From positions 1,447,191-1,511,190 of the forward strand of contig OX639965.1 in NCBI GenBank assembly GCA_951828235.1: a stretch of 64,000 bases of DNA. Direction: 5' to 3'. Each line of letters starts with the position of its first letter. The first letter of the stretch is position 1. The position numbers were made by a program, and so were the translations under genes. Positions 18,733 to 28,331 of this stretch are shown here, piece by piece. The notes beneath the pieces are model-generated. The model was not told where the DNA came from. It saw nothing but the letters and a program-made list of their open reading frames with translations, and did no database searches. This DNA is from an uncultured Gammaproteobacteria bacterium. Its GTDB lineage: Bacteria > Pseudomonadota > Gammaproteobacteria > Steroidobacterales > Foliamicaceae.

Positions 18733-20238
18733 ATGACCAAGACGACGAATAATGCCGCGACCAGGATCGCCGCGCGATCCGACCGCCGGCGGTTCATTGC
18801 CGGCGGCGCTGCGCTGGCCGGCGCCTGGATGCTCCCGCGCGCGGTGCGGGACGCAAATGCCGGTCCGGGCTTCGATGCGGAGGTGATTGTCATCGGGGCC
18901 GGCCTTGCCGGGCTGAACGCGGCGCTGCTGCTGGAGGAGCTGGGCGTGAGCGTGATGGTGGTGGAGGCCACCTCCAGGTTCGGCGGGCGGATGCACACCG
19001 TTGCCGACGACATCGTTCCCGGGTATCCGGAACTGGGCGCAAACGGAATCGGCGGGGGTTATGCGCGGATGCTGAACGCGGCCAGGCAGTATGGCGTGGA
19101 GATCGGGCCCATGCGCCCGCGCACCGAGCCTCGCGAGGGCGAGATGCTGTTCTGCATCCAGGGCCAGCTGATCAGCGAGGACGACTGGCCCGGCCATGCG
19201 CTGAATCCGTACCGGCAGGAGTGGGCCCGGCAAATGCCGCCGTCACGGCCTCCGTACCAGCTTTACGCCGAGCTCAACCCGTTTCCGAAATCGGACCTGG
19301 GCGCCTGGCGGCGGCCGGAATTCGCCGAATGGGACCGGTCGGTCGGCGAGGTGCTTACGGAAGCGGGCCTGGCGGAAGGCGGCGTCGAGCTCGGGGCCGG
19401 ACTCAATTCGGGTTACGGCACCGACCACCACGACCTGTCCGTCCTGATGATGTTTCACACGATCAGTTTCGCAATGCACCAGGCCAACTGGCCGGGCCAG
19501 GGCGGGGCCGCAAAAGGCGGGAATCAGCGGATTCCGGAGGCGATGGCGGACAACCTGACGGGCGATGTGTTGCTGAACAGTCCCGTTGCGGCGATCGCCG
19601 ACGAGGGCCAACGGGTGCAGGTCACGCTGGAGGATGGCCGCCGGCTGCATGCTGCGCGCGCGATCATCGCCATGCCTTTCTCGGCGCTGCGGAGGATCGC
19701 GCTCGAACCCGAACCGCCGGCCGCGCAAAAGGCCGCGATCGACGAGTTGGGCTATACGCCGTGCACGCAGGTCCACTACGCGGTGAAGCAACCCTATTGG
19801 GAACAGGACGGCATGGCGCCGAGCATGTGGACGGACGCGCTGCCCGGGCGATTCATGGCGCTGAAGAACGATCCCGCCAGTCCCGAGGCGGTAACCAGTT
19901 GCCTGGCCTATATCAACGGCCGTTCGGCATTGAAGCTTGCGCACATGGACGAGGAGGCCGCCATCGCCGAAGTGACGGCCGAACTGTTTCGGCTGCGCCC
20001 GTCACTCAAGGACGCGCTGGAACCGGTCTACCTGTGGAAATGGTCCAACAACCCGTACGCCGGCGGCGCCTATGCCTATTGGAAGCCTGGGCAGATAACG
20101 GCTTTTGCCCGGACCATCGCCGAGCCGCATGGGCGCATTCACTTCGCCGGAGAGCACACCGCCCGGTTGAATCGCGGCATGGAGGGTGCAATGGAATCCG
20201 GCGAAAGGGCCGCCATCGAGATACTGGAATACCTCTAG
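18733..20238 (+). CDS. Tat-exported FAD-dependent amine oxidase, copy B
   Basis: This 501-residue paralogue of the protein at 17040 has the same length, Tat signal (SDRRRFIAGGAALAGAWMLP), FAD motif VIVIGAGLAGLNAALLLEE, and ending HFAGEHTARLNRGMEGAMES. Divergent promoters must lie in the 187-base gap between the pair. The sequence before this start ends in a T-run with only a weak ribosome site (GGA). Its stop overlaps the stop of the convergent adaptor gene at 20235 by 4 bases. Substrate is unknown. Confidence 0.87.
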   Translation: MTKTTNNAATRIAARSDRRRFIAGGAALAGAWMLPRAVRDANAGPGFDAEVIVIGAGLAGLNAALLLEELGVSVMVVEATSRFGGRMHTVADDIVPGYPELGANGIGGGYARMLNAARQYGVEIGPMRPRTEPREGEMLFCIQGQLISEDDWPGHALNPYRQEWARQMPPSRPPYQLYAELNPFPKSDLGAWRRPEFAEWDRSVGEVLTEAGLAEGGVELGAGLNSGYGTDHHDLSVLMMFHTISFAMHQANWPGQGGAAKGGNQRIPEAMADNLTGDVLLNSPVAAIADEGQRVQVTLEDGRRLHAARAIIAMPFSALRRIALEPEPPAAQKAAIDELGYTPCTQVHYAVKQPYWEQDGMAPSMWTDALPGRFMALKNDPASPEAVTSCLAYINGRSALKLAHMDEEAAIAEVTAELFRLRPSLKDALEPVYLWKWSNNPYAGGAYAYWKPGQITAFARTIAEPHGRIHFAGEHTARLNRGMEGAMESGERAAIEILEYL

Positions 20239-21695
20239 CCGATACCTGGTAACCCGCCGGAGCGCCGGCGCATCCAGTTGCGCAGGTTGGACTGCGATTC
20301 GTACAGACCTGTGCTGGGCAGCAGCAGCACCTCTTCGTTCTCCTCGAGTCCCGCGATCACGACGGAGTACTCGAAGTCGCTTAAGCCCGTGCGCACCCAG
20401 GCGGGCGCAGGCCCGTCGTCGCGCATGACCAGAACCCAGTATTCGGAAGCGAAGTCGTATACCGGCTGTTGCCGCTGGAACTGCCGGCCGGGACCGCCAC
20501 CCGGTCTCGCGCCGCCCGACCAGGGCCGCCCGACGCGCCGCGGCTGATTGCGCATTGCTTCCCCCATGGCCCGGCGCATGGTCTCGCGCTGCCGGGGGCT
20601 AAGCTGCGGGCGTTGCCCGGTTCGATTCTGCTGACGGGCGGATTCCCGGGCATCGGGGCGCGCCTGCGCCGGCAAAACCGCCTGTTCGTCGCCGCCGGTC
20701 TCTTCCCGCTCCTTCATGACTGCGTCGTGAAGGTTGCTGTATGGCCAGTTCAACATGTGCGCGGTCGCCTCGATGTCGTCGATCGTGCGCAGCGCCGCCA
20801 TTGGCACGGCGGGCGCCTCAAGTTCCTCGGCGATCTTGATTTCCACCTCCGCGTTCATGCCCGGCAACAGCAGCGACTCGGGGTTGTCCAGCAGTATCAG
20901 GACCGAGAACATGGTGACGTTCTGTTCGACCACGGCCAGCGGCTCGATCTTCTCCACATTGCCGGTGAATTCGCGGTTGGGATAAGCGGCCACCTTCACC
21001 TGCGCCTGCATCCCGGCATTGATCTTGCCGATGTCGGTCTCGTCCACGCGGGTGCGCACCAGGACCCTGCTGAGGTCGGCCATGCGCAACAGCAGTGTGC
21101 CGCCGCCCACGTCCTGGGTCGGCGACGAAATGACCTGTCCGGGCTCGACGTTGCGTTCGATGATGGTGCCGTCGATGGGCGCGAGCACATCGGTGTCGCC
21201 CAGCGCGATGCGGGCGTTTTCCACGTCCACGCGGGCGCGCACCAGTTGCGCCTCGGCTTCCGAGAGCGACAGCGCCGCCTCTTCGAACTCGCTGTCGGTT
21301 ATGGTGTTGTCGGCCACCAGCAATTCCGCCCGCTCCATCTGCATTCGGGCGATGGACTGGCGCGATTCCGCGGCCTTAAGCGCCGCTTCGGCCTGGGCCA
21401 CGTTGTTGGTGGGGATGCGTTCGTCGATCCGTACCAGCAGGGTGGAGCGTTCCACCCGATCGCCGTTTTCGGCGTTGATCTCGAGTATTTCGCCCGAAGC
21501 CTTGGACTTGAGCTCGACGGTGCGCAGCGGTTCTACCGCCCCGGCCGCCTCTACGAACACCCGGATGTCGCGCAGCTCGACGGGCGCCTGGTCGTACGCC
21601 TGCGGCTCGGGCACCGGTTCCTCGGCACAGCCGGCTCCGAGCAGCGCCAGTGCGATAAACGCGCCGCTACGCGCCGGAGCAATACGCACCTTCAT
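20235..21695 (-). CDS. Efflux periplasmic adaptor lipoprotein (HlyD/MacA-like)
   Basis: This 486-residue membrane-fusion protein has a lipoprotein signal with lipobox LLGAGC at residue ~22. A lipoyl-like half ([20 protein letters not shown] and [20 protein letters not shown]) surrounds a coiled coil, and a beta-barrel domain follows ([20 protein letters not shown]). An unusual insert of ~70 Gln/Arg-rich residues (~350-430, [20 protein letters not shown]) interrupts the C-terminal part. It overlaps the ATPase gene upstream by 4 bases. Together they resemble MacA plus the MacB nucleotide-binding domain, but no permease gene is adjacent. Confidence 0.87.
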   Translation of the reverse strand: MKVRIAPARSGAFIALALLGAGCAEEPVPEPQAYDQAPVELRDIRVFVEAAGAVEPLRTVELKSKASGEILEINAENGDRVERSTLLVRIDERIPTNNVAQAEAALKAAESRQSIARMQMERAELLVADNTITDSEFEEAALSLSEAEAQLVRARVDVENARIALGDTDVLAPIDGTIIERNVEPGQVISSPTQDVGGGTLLLRMADLSRVLVRTRVDETDIGKINAGMQAQVKVAAYPNREFTGNVEKIEPLAVVEQNVTMFSVLILLDNPESLLLPGMNAEVEIKIAEELEAPAVPMAALRTIDDIEATAHMLNWPYSNLHDAVMKEREETGGDEQAVLPAQARPDARESARQQNRTGQRPQLSPRQRETMRRAMGEAMRNQPRRVGRPWSGGARPGGGPGRQFQRQQPVYDFASEYWVLVMRDDGPAPAWVRTGLSDFEYSVVIAGLEENEEVLLLPSTGLYESQSNLRNWMRRRSGGLPGIG

Positions 21696-22399
21696 TCGAT
21701 TTCGCCTCCCGTTGCGGGTCCGCTGTCGACCGTGATCCTGCCGTCCAGCATTTCGATCCTGCGACCGGCCCGCGCCGCGATGCCGGGGTCATGGGTAACC
21801 ACGATCAGCGTGTGACCGTCACTGTGCAGTGAATCGAACAATGTCAGGACTTCCGCTCCGGTGGAGGAGTCCAGATTACCCGTCGGCTCGTCCGCCAGCA
21901 AGATGCTCGGCCGGGTGACCAGTGCCCGGGCGATGGCCACTCTCTGCCGCTGGCCCCCGGATAGCTGGCTGGGCCGGTGTGTCAGGCGGTCGGAGAGCCC
22001 GACTCGTTCCAGGGCCTCGGTCGCCCGCTTCAGGCGGTCGCGGCGGCGCATGCGCGCATAGATCAAGGGGGCTTCGACGTTCTGCAGGGAGGTGCAGCGC
22101 TCCAGCAGGTTGAAAGTCTGAAACACGAAACCCACCTGCCGGTTGCGCACCCTCGCGAGCTCCCGGCCGTTCATACGCGAAACATGGACGCCGTTCAGCC
22201 AATAATCTCCCGCAGTGGGCGTCTCCAGGCAGCCGAGCAGGTTCATCAGCGTCGATTTCCCCGAGCCGGACGGGCCGGTCACGGCAAGGTACTCGTTCGG
22301 CCGCACCGCCAGGCTGACATCGCATAGCGCGACCACGGTATCGGTCCCCATCCGGTAGGTCCGCGTCAGCTCGCGCGTGCGGATGGCGGAAGTGGTCAT
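21692..22399 (-). CDS. ABC transporter ATP-binding protein (MacB/LolD-like)
   Basis: This 235-residue ATPase has Walker [12 protein letters not shown]-loop VFQTFNLL, signature [15 protein letters not shown], Walker [13 protein letters not shown] and the H-loop VVTHD. It belongs to the group that works with FtsX-fold permeases in lipoprotein or small-molecule export. It is followed directly (4-base overlap) by the adaptor gene. The gene upstream is gatB, with a 15-base gap, so the permease must be encoded elsewhere or has been lost. Confidence 0.92.
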   Translation of the reverse strand: MTTSAIRTRELTRTYRMGTDTVVALCDVSLAVRPNEYLAVTGPSGSGKSTLMNLLGCLETPTAGDYWLNGVHVSRMNGRELARVRNRQVGFVFQTFNLLERCTSLQNVEAPLIYARMRRRDRLKRATEALERVGLSDRLTHRPSQLSGGQRQRVAIARALVTRPSILLADEPTGNLDSSTGAEVLTLFDSLHSDGHTLIVVTHDPGIAARAGRRIEMLDGRITVDSGPATGGEIE

Positions 22400-22414
22400 C
22401 GGGCCGGAAGCACA

Positions 22415-23842
22415 CTAGAGCCGCTTGCGCAGCAGTTCGTTGACGATCCGCGGATTGGCCTGACCCCTGGTGGCGCGCATTACCTGGCCGACAAGAAAGC
22501 CGAACACCCGGGTATTGCCCTCCCGGTACTGCCGGACCTGATCCGCGTGTTCCGCCATGACCTCCTCGATCACGCCGTCAAGCGCGCCGGCGTCCGAAAT
22601 CTGGCGCAGCCCGCGTTTCCCGATGATGTCGTCGGCGCTGCCTTCGCCGACCCACATCGCCTGGAACACCTCCTTGCCCAGTTTTCCGGAAAGCGAGCCG
22701 TCGCGCAGCCGCGAGAGCAACAGCCCCAGGTCGCCGGCGCTCACGCGGCTGTCGGCGATGTCCAGACCGTCACGGTTCAGAGCGGCAGCCAACTCCCCGC
22801 TTATCCAGCGCGCCGCCAGCAGCATGTCCCCGCAGGCCTTGCCTGCGCTCTCGAAATAGTCCGCCGTGGCGCGGCTTTCGCAGAGCCGCCGGGCGTCTTC
22901 GGCGGGCAGGCCATACTCGGACTCGAACCTCGCGCGGCGTTCATGCGGCAGTTCGGGAAGCGTCCGCCGCAAGTCCTCCAGGAAACCCGCATCCAGCGCC
23001 AGCGGCGGCAGGTCCGGGTCGGGGAAATAGCGGTAGTCATTGGCCTCTTCCTTGTCTCGCATCGGCCTGGTCGTATCGAGGACGGAGTCGTACAGCCGGG
23101 TTTCCTGCGCGACCGTTCCGCCCTGGCCCAGCACTTCGGCCTGGCGCTGGATTTCGCAGCGCAGCGCGCGTTCCACGAACCGGAAGGAGTTGAGGTTCTT
23201 GATTTCGGTGCGGGTCCCCAATTCCGTGTCTTCGGGCTTCTTGAGCGAGATATTGGCGTCGCAACGCATCGAACCTTCCTGCATCGCGCCGTCGGAGATG
23301 CCGATCCAGGTCACCAGTTGATGAATGCCCCGCATGCACGCGGCGGCCTCCTCCGGAGAGCGAAGCTGCGGTTCGGTGACGATTTCAAGCAGCGGTGCGC
23401 CGGCCCGGTTGAGGTCCACGCCCGTGGCGCTGGGCATGGCGTCGTGCAGGGACTTGCCCGCGTCTTCCTCGAGGTGCGCGCGGGTCAGTTCAATCTGCCG
23501 GGGCGGCTCGCCGGGAACGGCGACCTCCATCGAGCCGCCGCTCACTATGGGCAGTTCGAACTGGGAAATCTGGTAGCCCTTTGGCAGGTCGGGATAAAAG
23601 TAGTTCTTGCGCGCGAACACCGAGCGTCGCGCCACCTTGCCGCCGGTCGCCAGTCCAAACTTCGCGGCCATGGAGACGGCCTCTCGGTTGGCGACCGGCA
23701 GGGTGCCCGGAAAGCCGAGGTCCACCAGGCAGGCCTGGGTGTTGGGGCTGGCGCCGAACACCGTCGACGCACCGGAGAACATCTTGCTGCGCGTGGCGAG
23801 CTGAACATGGATTTCCAGCCCGATGACGACCTCCAGTTCCAT
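22415..23842 (-). CDS. gatB: Asp-tRNA(Asn)/Glu-tRNA(Gln) amidotransferase subunit B
   Basis: This 475-residue subunit binds the misacylated tRNA and forms the kinase site. It starts MELEVVIGLEIHVQLATRSKMFSGA (family N-terminus), so I set the start at 23842 although the frame is open to 24391. A YqeY-like tail domain ends in NPRIVNELLRKRL. It works with GatA and GatC to make Gln-tRNA(Gln) and/or Asn-tRNA(Asn). Gene order is gatC-gatA-gatB, with a 14-base gap after gatA. Confidence 0.96.
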   Translation of the reverse strand: MELEVVIGLEIHVQLATRSKMFSGASTVFGASPNTQACLVDLGFPGTLPVANREAVSMAAKFGLATGGKVARRSVFARKNYFYPDLPKGYQISQFELPIVSGGSMEVAVPGEPPRQIELTRAHLEEDAGKSLHDAMPSATGVDLNRAGAPLLEIVTEPQLRSPEEAAACMRGIHQLVTWIGISDGAMQEGSMRCDANISLKKPEDTELGTRTEIKNLNSFRFVERALRCEIQRQAEVLGQGGTVAQETRLYDSVLDTTRPMRDKEEANDYRYFPDPDLPPLALDAGFLEDLRRTLPELPHERRARFESEYGLPAEDARRLCESRATADYFESAGKACGDMLLAARWISGELAAALNRDGLDIADSRVSAGDLGLLLSRLRDGSLSGKLGKEVFQAMWVGEGSADDIIGKRGLRQISDAGALDGVIEEVMAEHADQVRQYREGNTRVFGFLVGQVMRATRGQANPRIVNELLRKRL

Positions 23843-23856
23843 CGCGCGGTCCCCGG

Positions 23857-25335
23857 CTAGGCTGTGCCGACGGGCGCCGATGTGCCGGGCGGCCACAAGC
23901 GGTGCCAGTCGGTTTCCAGTTGGTAGGCGTGGGCGGCGCGCAGCACGTCGATTTCGGCGAAAGGCCGTCCCATCAGCTGCAGGCCCACGGGCAGCCCGTC
24001 CACCATGCCGGCGGCAATCGAAATGGCGGGAATCCCTACCAGGCTGGCGCCGATCGTATACACGTCGTTCAGGTACATCTGAATCGGATCGTCGATTTTT
24101 TCGCCAATACCGAATGCCGGCGCCGGAGAGGTCGGTCCCGCCAGCAGGTCCACCGATTCGAAGGCCCTGTTGAAGTCGGACGCCAGCAGCCGGCGCGCGC
24201 GTTGTGCCTGAAGATAGTAGGCGTCGAAGTAGCCCTTGGAAAGCACCCAGCCGCCCACCAGAATGCGCCGCCGGACCTCCTCGCCGAAGCCGGCCCGGCG
24301 GGTCATTGTGTATAGATCGTCCAGGCTCTCGGCCCCCGCTTCGCGAAGACCGAAGCGCACGCCGTCGAAGCGCGACAGGTTGGACGAGCATTCGGCGGGC
24401 GCGACGACGTAGTACACCGGAACCGAGAGCGGCAGACGGGGCAGCGACACCTCGGAAATTTCCGCCCCCAGTCCACGCAGGGTTTCCATGTTGTCGGAGA
24501 AAACCTGCCCGCAGCGTGGGTCCAGGCCCTCGTCCATGAACTCCTCGACGATGCCTATGCGCACGCCCTTCAGGGCCTTTCCCTTCAGGCCCTTCAGGGA
24601 TCCCGAATAATCTTCGCGGTCGATTTCCGCGCAGGTCGAGTCGCGCGGATCATGGCCGGCCATGCTGTCCAGCAGCAGGGCTGCGTCCTCGGCGGTGCGG
24701 GTAAGCGAACCGGCCTGATCCAGGCTTGAGGCAAACGCGATCATTCCATACCGGGAAACCCGTCCGTAGCTCGGCCGAAAGCCGGTCAGCCCGCACAGGG
24801 CGGCTGGCTGGCGCACCGATCCGCCGGTGTCCGTGCCGGTGGCCGCCGGCACGAGGCCCGCGGCCACCGCTGCGGCGGATCCGCCGGAGGAGCCTCCCGG
24901 CGAGCGGGACAGATTCCAGGGGTTGAGCACCGGCCCGGCGTAACTGGTCTCGCTGGAAGAGCCCATGGCGAATTCGTCCATGTTGGTCTTGCCGATCAGC
25001 ACGGCGCCGGCCTGCGCCAGCCGCTCCACGACCGTGGCGTCGTACGGCGGCACGAAATTGTCCAGGATTCGCGACCCGGCTGTAGTGCGAACTCCCCGGG
25101 TACAGAAAATGTCCTTGTGCGCGATCGGTATCCCCGCCAGCGGACCGCCATCGGCGCGCGCCGCATCGGCCCGGCGAGCCTGCTCCAGCGCCGATTCGCC
25201 GCAAACGGTCAGGAACGCGTTCAGGCCGGGATTCCGGTCCTCGATGCGCTCGAGACAGGCCCGGGTAAGCTCGAGACTGCCAATGTCGCCCGAGTCCAGG
25301 GCCCGCCTGAGCCCGCAAAGGGAAAAGTCGTTCAT
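23857..25335 (-). CDS. gatA: Asp-tRNA(Asn)/Glu-tRNA(Gln) amidotransferase subunit A
   Basis: This 492-residue amidase releases ammonia from glutamine. The amidase-signature triad is visible: lysine in IAHKDIFC, the first serine in SRSPGGSSGGSAAAVAAGL and the nucleophile serine in GTDTGGSVRQPAALCGLTG. Length and ending are typical of GatA. It starts at ATG (MNDFSLCGLRRAL), 9 bases after gatC. Confidence 0.96.
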   Translation of the reverse strand: MNDFSLCGLRRALDSGDIGSLELTRACLERIEDRNPGLNAFLTVCGESALEQARRADAARADGGPLAGIPIAHKDIFCTRGVRTTAGSRILDNFVPPYDATVVERLAQAGAVLIGKTNMDEFAMGSSSETSYAGPVLNPWNLSRSPGGSSGGSAAAVAAGLVPAATGTDTGGSVRQPAALCGLTGFRPSYGRVSRYGMIAFASSLDQAGSLTRTAEDAALLLDSMAGHDPRDSTCAEIDREDYSGSLKGLKGKALKGVRIGIVEEFMDEGLDPRCGQVFSDNMETLRGLGAEISEVSLPRLPLSVPVYYVVAPAECSSNLSRFDGVRFGLREAGAESLDDLYTMTRRAGFGEEVRRRILVGGWVLSKGYFDAYYLQAQRARRLLASDFNRAFESVDLLAGPTSPAPAFGIGEKIDDPIQMYLNDVYTIGASLVGIPAISIAAGMVDGLPVGLQLMGRPFAEIDVLRAAHAYQLETDWHRLWPPGTSAPVGTA

Positions 25336-25344
25336 CAGGGTCGC

Positions 25345-25671
25345 CTATTCGATGACCCTGGGCACACGGTAAAGGCCGTTCACCACATCCGGCGCGCAGG
25401 CCTGGGCGTCATCGCGCACATCGGGCTCGGTGACTTCGTCAACGCGCAGGGGAAGCGTCAGATCGAGCGGATGCACCATGGGCTCGACGCCCTCGGTGTC
25501 CAGCTGCTGCAATACCTGCACAAATCCGATGATCCGGCGCAGGGTGCTGACCAGTTCGCCTTTTTCGCCGTCCTCCAGCGCCAGGCGAGTCAGCCGGGCC
25601 ACGCGCAGCAGTTCCTCGTCGGAGAAATCTCCGGCCGGCTTGGGGTCCCTGGGTGTCTGGAGGTTGTTCAT
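25345..25671 (-). CDS. gatC: Asp-tRNA(Asn)/Glu-tRNA(Gln) amidotransferase subunit C
   Basis: This ~108-residue small subunit stabilises GatA. It shows the family core DEELLRVARLTRLALEDGE and the ending VVNGLYRVPRVIE. I chose MNNLQTPRD (25671); the frame reaches back to 25713 with another ATG at 25686. No strong ribosome site separates these. The first ~14 residues are longer than usual for GatC. It is divergent from mreB, an arrangement also seen in pseudomonads. Confidence 0.9.
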   Translation of the reverse strand: MNNLQTPRDPKPAGDFSDEELLRVARLTRLALEDGEKGELVSTLRRIIGFVQVLQQLDTEGVEPMVHPLDLTLPLRVDEVTEPDVRDDAQACAPDVVNGLYRVPRVIE

Positions 25672-25807
25672 ACCGCAACCCGGCATGATCGCAGTACTGT
25701 ATGCCGCTTGCAATCGAGCCTGCCCGGCAAGCCGCGCCGGGGGCAGGCGCCGCCGTGCGGCCGAGGTGTCGAAATCATCCGCCGCATGGCGCGTTTTTTG
25801 TCCGATC

Positions 25808-25816
25808 TGCTATGAT
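25808..25816 (+). promoter_or_regulatory. Extended -10 promoter of mreB
   Basis: TGCTATGAT fits the extended -10 pattern TGnTATnAT. No good -35 lies 16-18 bases upstream, as expected for this class. Transcription would start near 25823 and give a ~40-base leader for mreB. Confidence 0.5.
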
Positions 25817-25863
25817 TTGCCCGATTTCAAGGGAGCGTCCGCTCCCAGGGATGCGCTGGCCCG

Positions 25864-26931
25864 ATGAGCAATTTTGTGCGTGGATTCGTCGAGCGGCTGG
25901 CCGTGGATCTCGCCATAGATCTAGGCACCGCCAATACCCTTGTGTACGTCTGCGGACGGGGAATCGTCCTGAACGAACCTTCCGTCGTCGCGCTGCGCCG
26001 CAGCGCCGGCGCCGCTTCGGATGGAGTGCTGGCCATCGGCGCCGAAGCCTTCGGCATGCTGGGACGCACCCCCCGCGATCTGCAGATCGTCAAGCCCCTG
26101 AAGGACGGCGTAATTGCCAACTACGAAGTGGCCGAGCAAATGCTCAAGCATTTCATCATCAAGGCCCTGGGGCTGAGTTTCTTCCGCCCCGCAGTGCGGC
26201 GCCTGGTGATCTGCGTGCCGCATGGCGCCACGCCCGTGGATCGCCGGGCCATTGAGGAATCGGCGCGCGACGCGGGCGCGCGCGAAGTGTTCGTGGTGGA
26301 CGAGCCCATCGTCGCGGCCATCGGCGCCGGCCTGCCGGTGCACCGGCCCTGCGGAAACATGGTGGTGGACATCGGCGGCGGCACCTCGGAAGTGGCGGTC
26401 CTGTCGATGTCAAGCGTGGTCTATGCGCGCTCCGTCAAGGCCGGCGGAACCCGCATGGATGACGCCATCGTGCAGTACGTGAGGCGCAATCACGGCATGT
26501 CGATCGGACCCAGCCAGGCCGAAGTCATCAAGCGGGAGGTGGCCAGCGCCTATCCGGGCGAGGAAATCAAAGAGATCAATCTCCACGGGCGCAGCCTGTC
26601 GCGCGGCCTGCATTCTCAGTTCACCCTGAACAGCAACGAGGTGCGCGACGCCCTGAACGATACCCTGGAGGAAATCGTGCAGGCGGTGCTGGATGTCCTC
26701 GCGAATACTCCCCCGGAGTTGGGCGCCGACATAAGCCAGCGGGGCCTGGTCCTGGCCGGCGGTGGCGCTTTGCTGCCTAAGCTGGATTCACTTATTCGCG
26801 AACGCGCCACGGTTCCCGCGTTCGTGGCTGAGGATCCGCTGACCTGCGTGGTGCGCGGTTGCGGGCACCTGGTGGAGACTCAGGGTACGGTTCGTTCCGC
26901 CAGGGAGATCACCGGCCCGCAATGGGCCTGA
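25864..26931 (+). CDS. mreB: Rod-shape-determining protein MreB
   Basis: This 355-residue bacterial actin forms filaments under the inner membrane that guide wall elongation. Visible motifs are the phosphate-1 site AIDLGTANTLVYV, the phosphate-2 segment MVVDIGGGTSEVAVLS, and the adenosine motif LVLAGGGALLPKLDSLI. N-terminal MSNFVRGFVERLAVDLA may be an amphipathic membrane anchor and is slightly longer than in E. coli. It is first in the cluster mreB-mreC-mreD-mrdA-rodA. Confidence 0.96.
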   Translation: MSNFVRGFVERLAVDLAIDLGTANTLVYVCGRGIVLNEPSVVALRRSAGAASDGVLAIGAEAFGMLGRTPRDLQIVKPLKDGVIANYEVAEQMLKHFIIKALGLSFFRPAVRRLVICVPHGATPVDRRAIEESARDAGAREVFVVDEPIVAAIGAGLPVHRPCGNMVVDIGGGTSEVAVLSMSSVVYARSVKAGGTRMDDAIVQYVRRNHGMSIGPSQAEVIKREVASAYPGEEIKEINLHGRSLSRGLHSQFTLNSNEVRDALNDTLEEIVQAVLDVLANTPPELGADISQRGLVLAGGGALLPKLDSLIRERATVPAFVAEDPLTCVVRGCGHLVETQGTVRSAREITGPQWA

Positions 26932-26952
26932 GGGGTCCGATGGGGTAGCGCC

Positions 26953-27873
26953 GTGACCCGCGCGACCGCAACGATCAGGTCGGACCGCTTCCGGCGGCGC
27001 AAAGGTCCGAGCCGGGCGGGCGAGTGCCTCCTGATCTGCCTGCTGAGTTTCAGCCTGCTGGTCGTCGAGGCGAACGTTCCGGCCGTCCAGAGGATGCGAG
27101 GGATCGGCGAGCTGGTCAATGTGCCGGTGCAGGCCACCGTGCGGTTCTTTTCCGACAGCTTTCGCGGGGTGCAGGGATATTTCCACGATCAGTCTTCTCT
27201 AATGCGCGAAAACCGGGAATTGCGCGCCCGCCTGTTGCGACAGGAGGTGAACCTGCAGCAAATGACATCGCTGGAGGCCGAGAATAAAGCGCTTCGTTCG
27301 CTGCATACGCTTAACGCCCAGCTCGGCTCGGACAATCTCACCGCCGAAACGCTGCCCGGCACTCCGGATCCCTCCCGCCACCGGGTGACCCTGAACAGAG
27401 GCAGTCGGCAGGGCGCCTATATCGGTCAGCCGGTGGTCGATGCCGGCGGGGTGGTCGGCCAGGTTACCCGCGACTACCTGGTGACTTCCGAGGCGCTGCT
27501 GATCAGCGACGCCAATCATGCCCTGCCGGTAATGTTCGAACGCACCGGGCTGCAGGCGATCGCCCTGGGCACGGGTCGCAGGGACCATCGCCTGCTGCTG
27601 CCCTTTGTGCCGGCCCATGCCGATGTGGTTCGGGGAGATACGGTGGTCAGCGCCGGCACCGGCGGCCTGTTCCCTGCCGGGTTGCGGGTCGGCGTGGTGG
27701 AGGATGTCCGCAACTCTTCGGGCCAGGCCTTCCTTGAGGCGTTTGTGTCGCCGTCGGCCAACCTCGAGAGTCCGCGCCAGGTGCTGTTGCTGCGTTCGGA
27801 ACCGTTGCCGCCGGTCGGGGACCTCACCCCGGCGGATGAGGAGCCGACCGCCGCCGCGGCTGCAGGGTCATGA
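26953..27873 (+). CDS. mreC: Rod-shape-determining protein MreC
   Basis: A 306-residue bitopic protein. It has a cytoplasmic basic N-terminus (RSDRFRRRKGPSRAG), one membrane helix (CLLICLLSFSLLVVEANVP), a coiled coil at ~75-120 (LMRENRELRARLLRQEVNLQ) and the beta-barrel periplasmic domain (RHRVTLNRGSRQGAYIGQPV, later VSAGTGGLFPAGLRVGVVED). It links MreB to PBP2 in the elongation machine. The start is GTG. The C-terminus overlaps mreD by 4 bases (ATGA). Confidence 0.94.
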   Translation: MTRATATIRSDRFRRRKGPSRAGECLLICLLSFSLLVVEANVPAVQRMRGIGELVNVPVQATVRFFSDSFRGVQGYFHDQSSLMRENRELRARLLRQEVNLQQMTSLEAENKALRSLHTLNAQLGSDNLTAETLPGTPDPSRHRVTLNRGSRQGAYIGQPVVDAGGVVGQVTRDYLVTSEALLISDANHALPVMFERTGLQAIALGTGRRDHRLLLPFVPAHADVVRGDTVVSAGTGGLFPAGLRVGVVEDVRNSSGQAFLEAFVSPSANLESPRQVLLLRSEPLPPVGDLTPADEEPTAAAAAGS

Positions 27874-28325
27874 CTGAGGGCGCGGTTGCGCGAAATTACT
27901 CGCTGCTGGGCGCGGCATTGCTGCTGAGCGTCGTGCCGCTGCCGCAACTCCTGGGATTGTGGCAGCCTCCCTGGCTGGCCGTCGCGCTGATCTGGCTGGT
28001 GCTTGCCGCGCCGGAGGACGCCCGGCTGGCGGTGGCGGCCGCCGCTGGGCTGCTTCAGGACCTGCTGGTGGGCTCACCCCTGGGTCTGCACGCGCTGGCG
28101 GCCACCCTGCTGGTTTTCCTGGCCTCGAATACCCGCCGATGGATCGTCTCGTCGCCGCCCTGGCTCAGATTCCTTCTGGCCGTGCTGATGATGACGGTGT
28201 ACCTGGGTGTGGTGGCGCTGATCGGCGGCTGGTTCGATTACGCCGGTTCATGGGCCGCTACAGTCAGCAGCCTGATGAGCGGGGGCGTGCTGATCCTGAT
28301 CGCGTTCCTGTTCCTCAAGGTCTAG
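27870..28325 (+). CDS. mreD: Rod-shape-determining protein MreD
   Basis: This 151-residue membrane protein has about five helices and the conserved stretch LLQDLLVGSPLGLHALAATLLVFL. It is part of the elongasome with MreC and RodA. The ATG overlaps the mreC stop, and mrdA starts 6 bases after its stop. Confidence 0.93.
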   Translation: MTEGAVARNYSLLGAALLLSVVPLPQLLGLWQPPWLAVALIWLVLAAPEDARLAVAAAAGLLQDLLVGSPLGLHALAATLLVFLASNTRRWIVSSPPWLRFLLAVLMMTVYLGVVALIGGWFDYAGSWAATVSSLMSGGVLILIAFLFLKV

Positions 28326-28331
28326 CAGACC

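Noticed and set aside
22415..24391. A 658-residue open frame extending gatB upstream
   Set aside because: The first ~183 residues are the wrong-frame shadow of gatA. The family N-terminus MELEVVIGLEIH sits at 23842.
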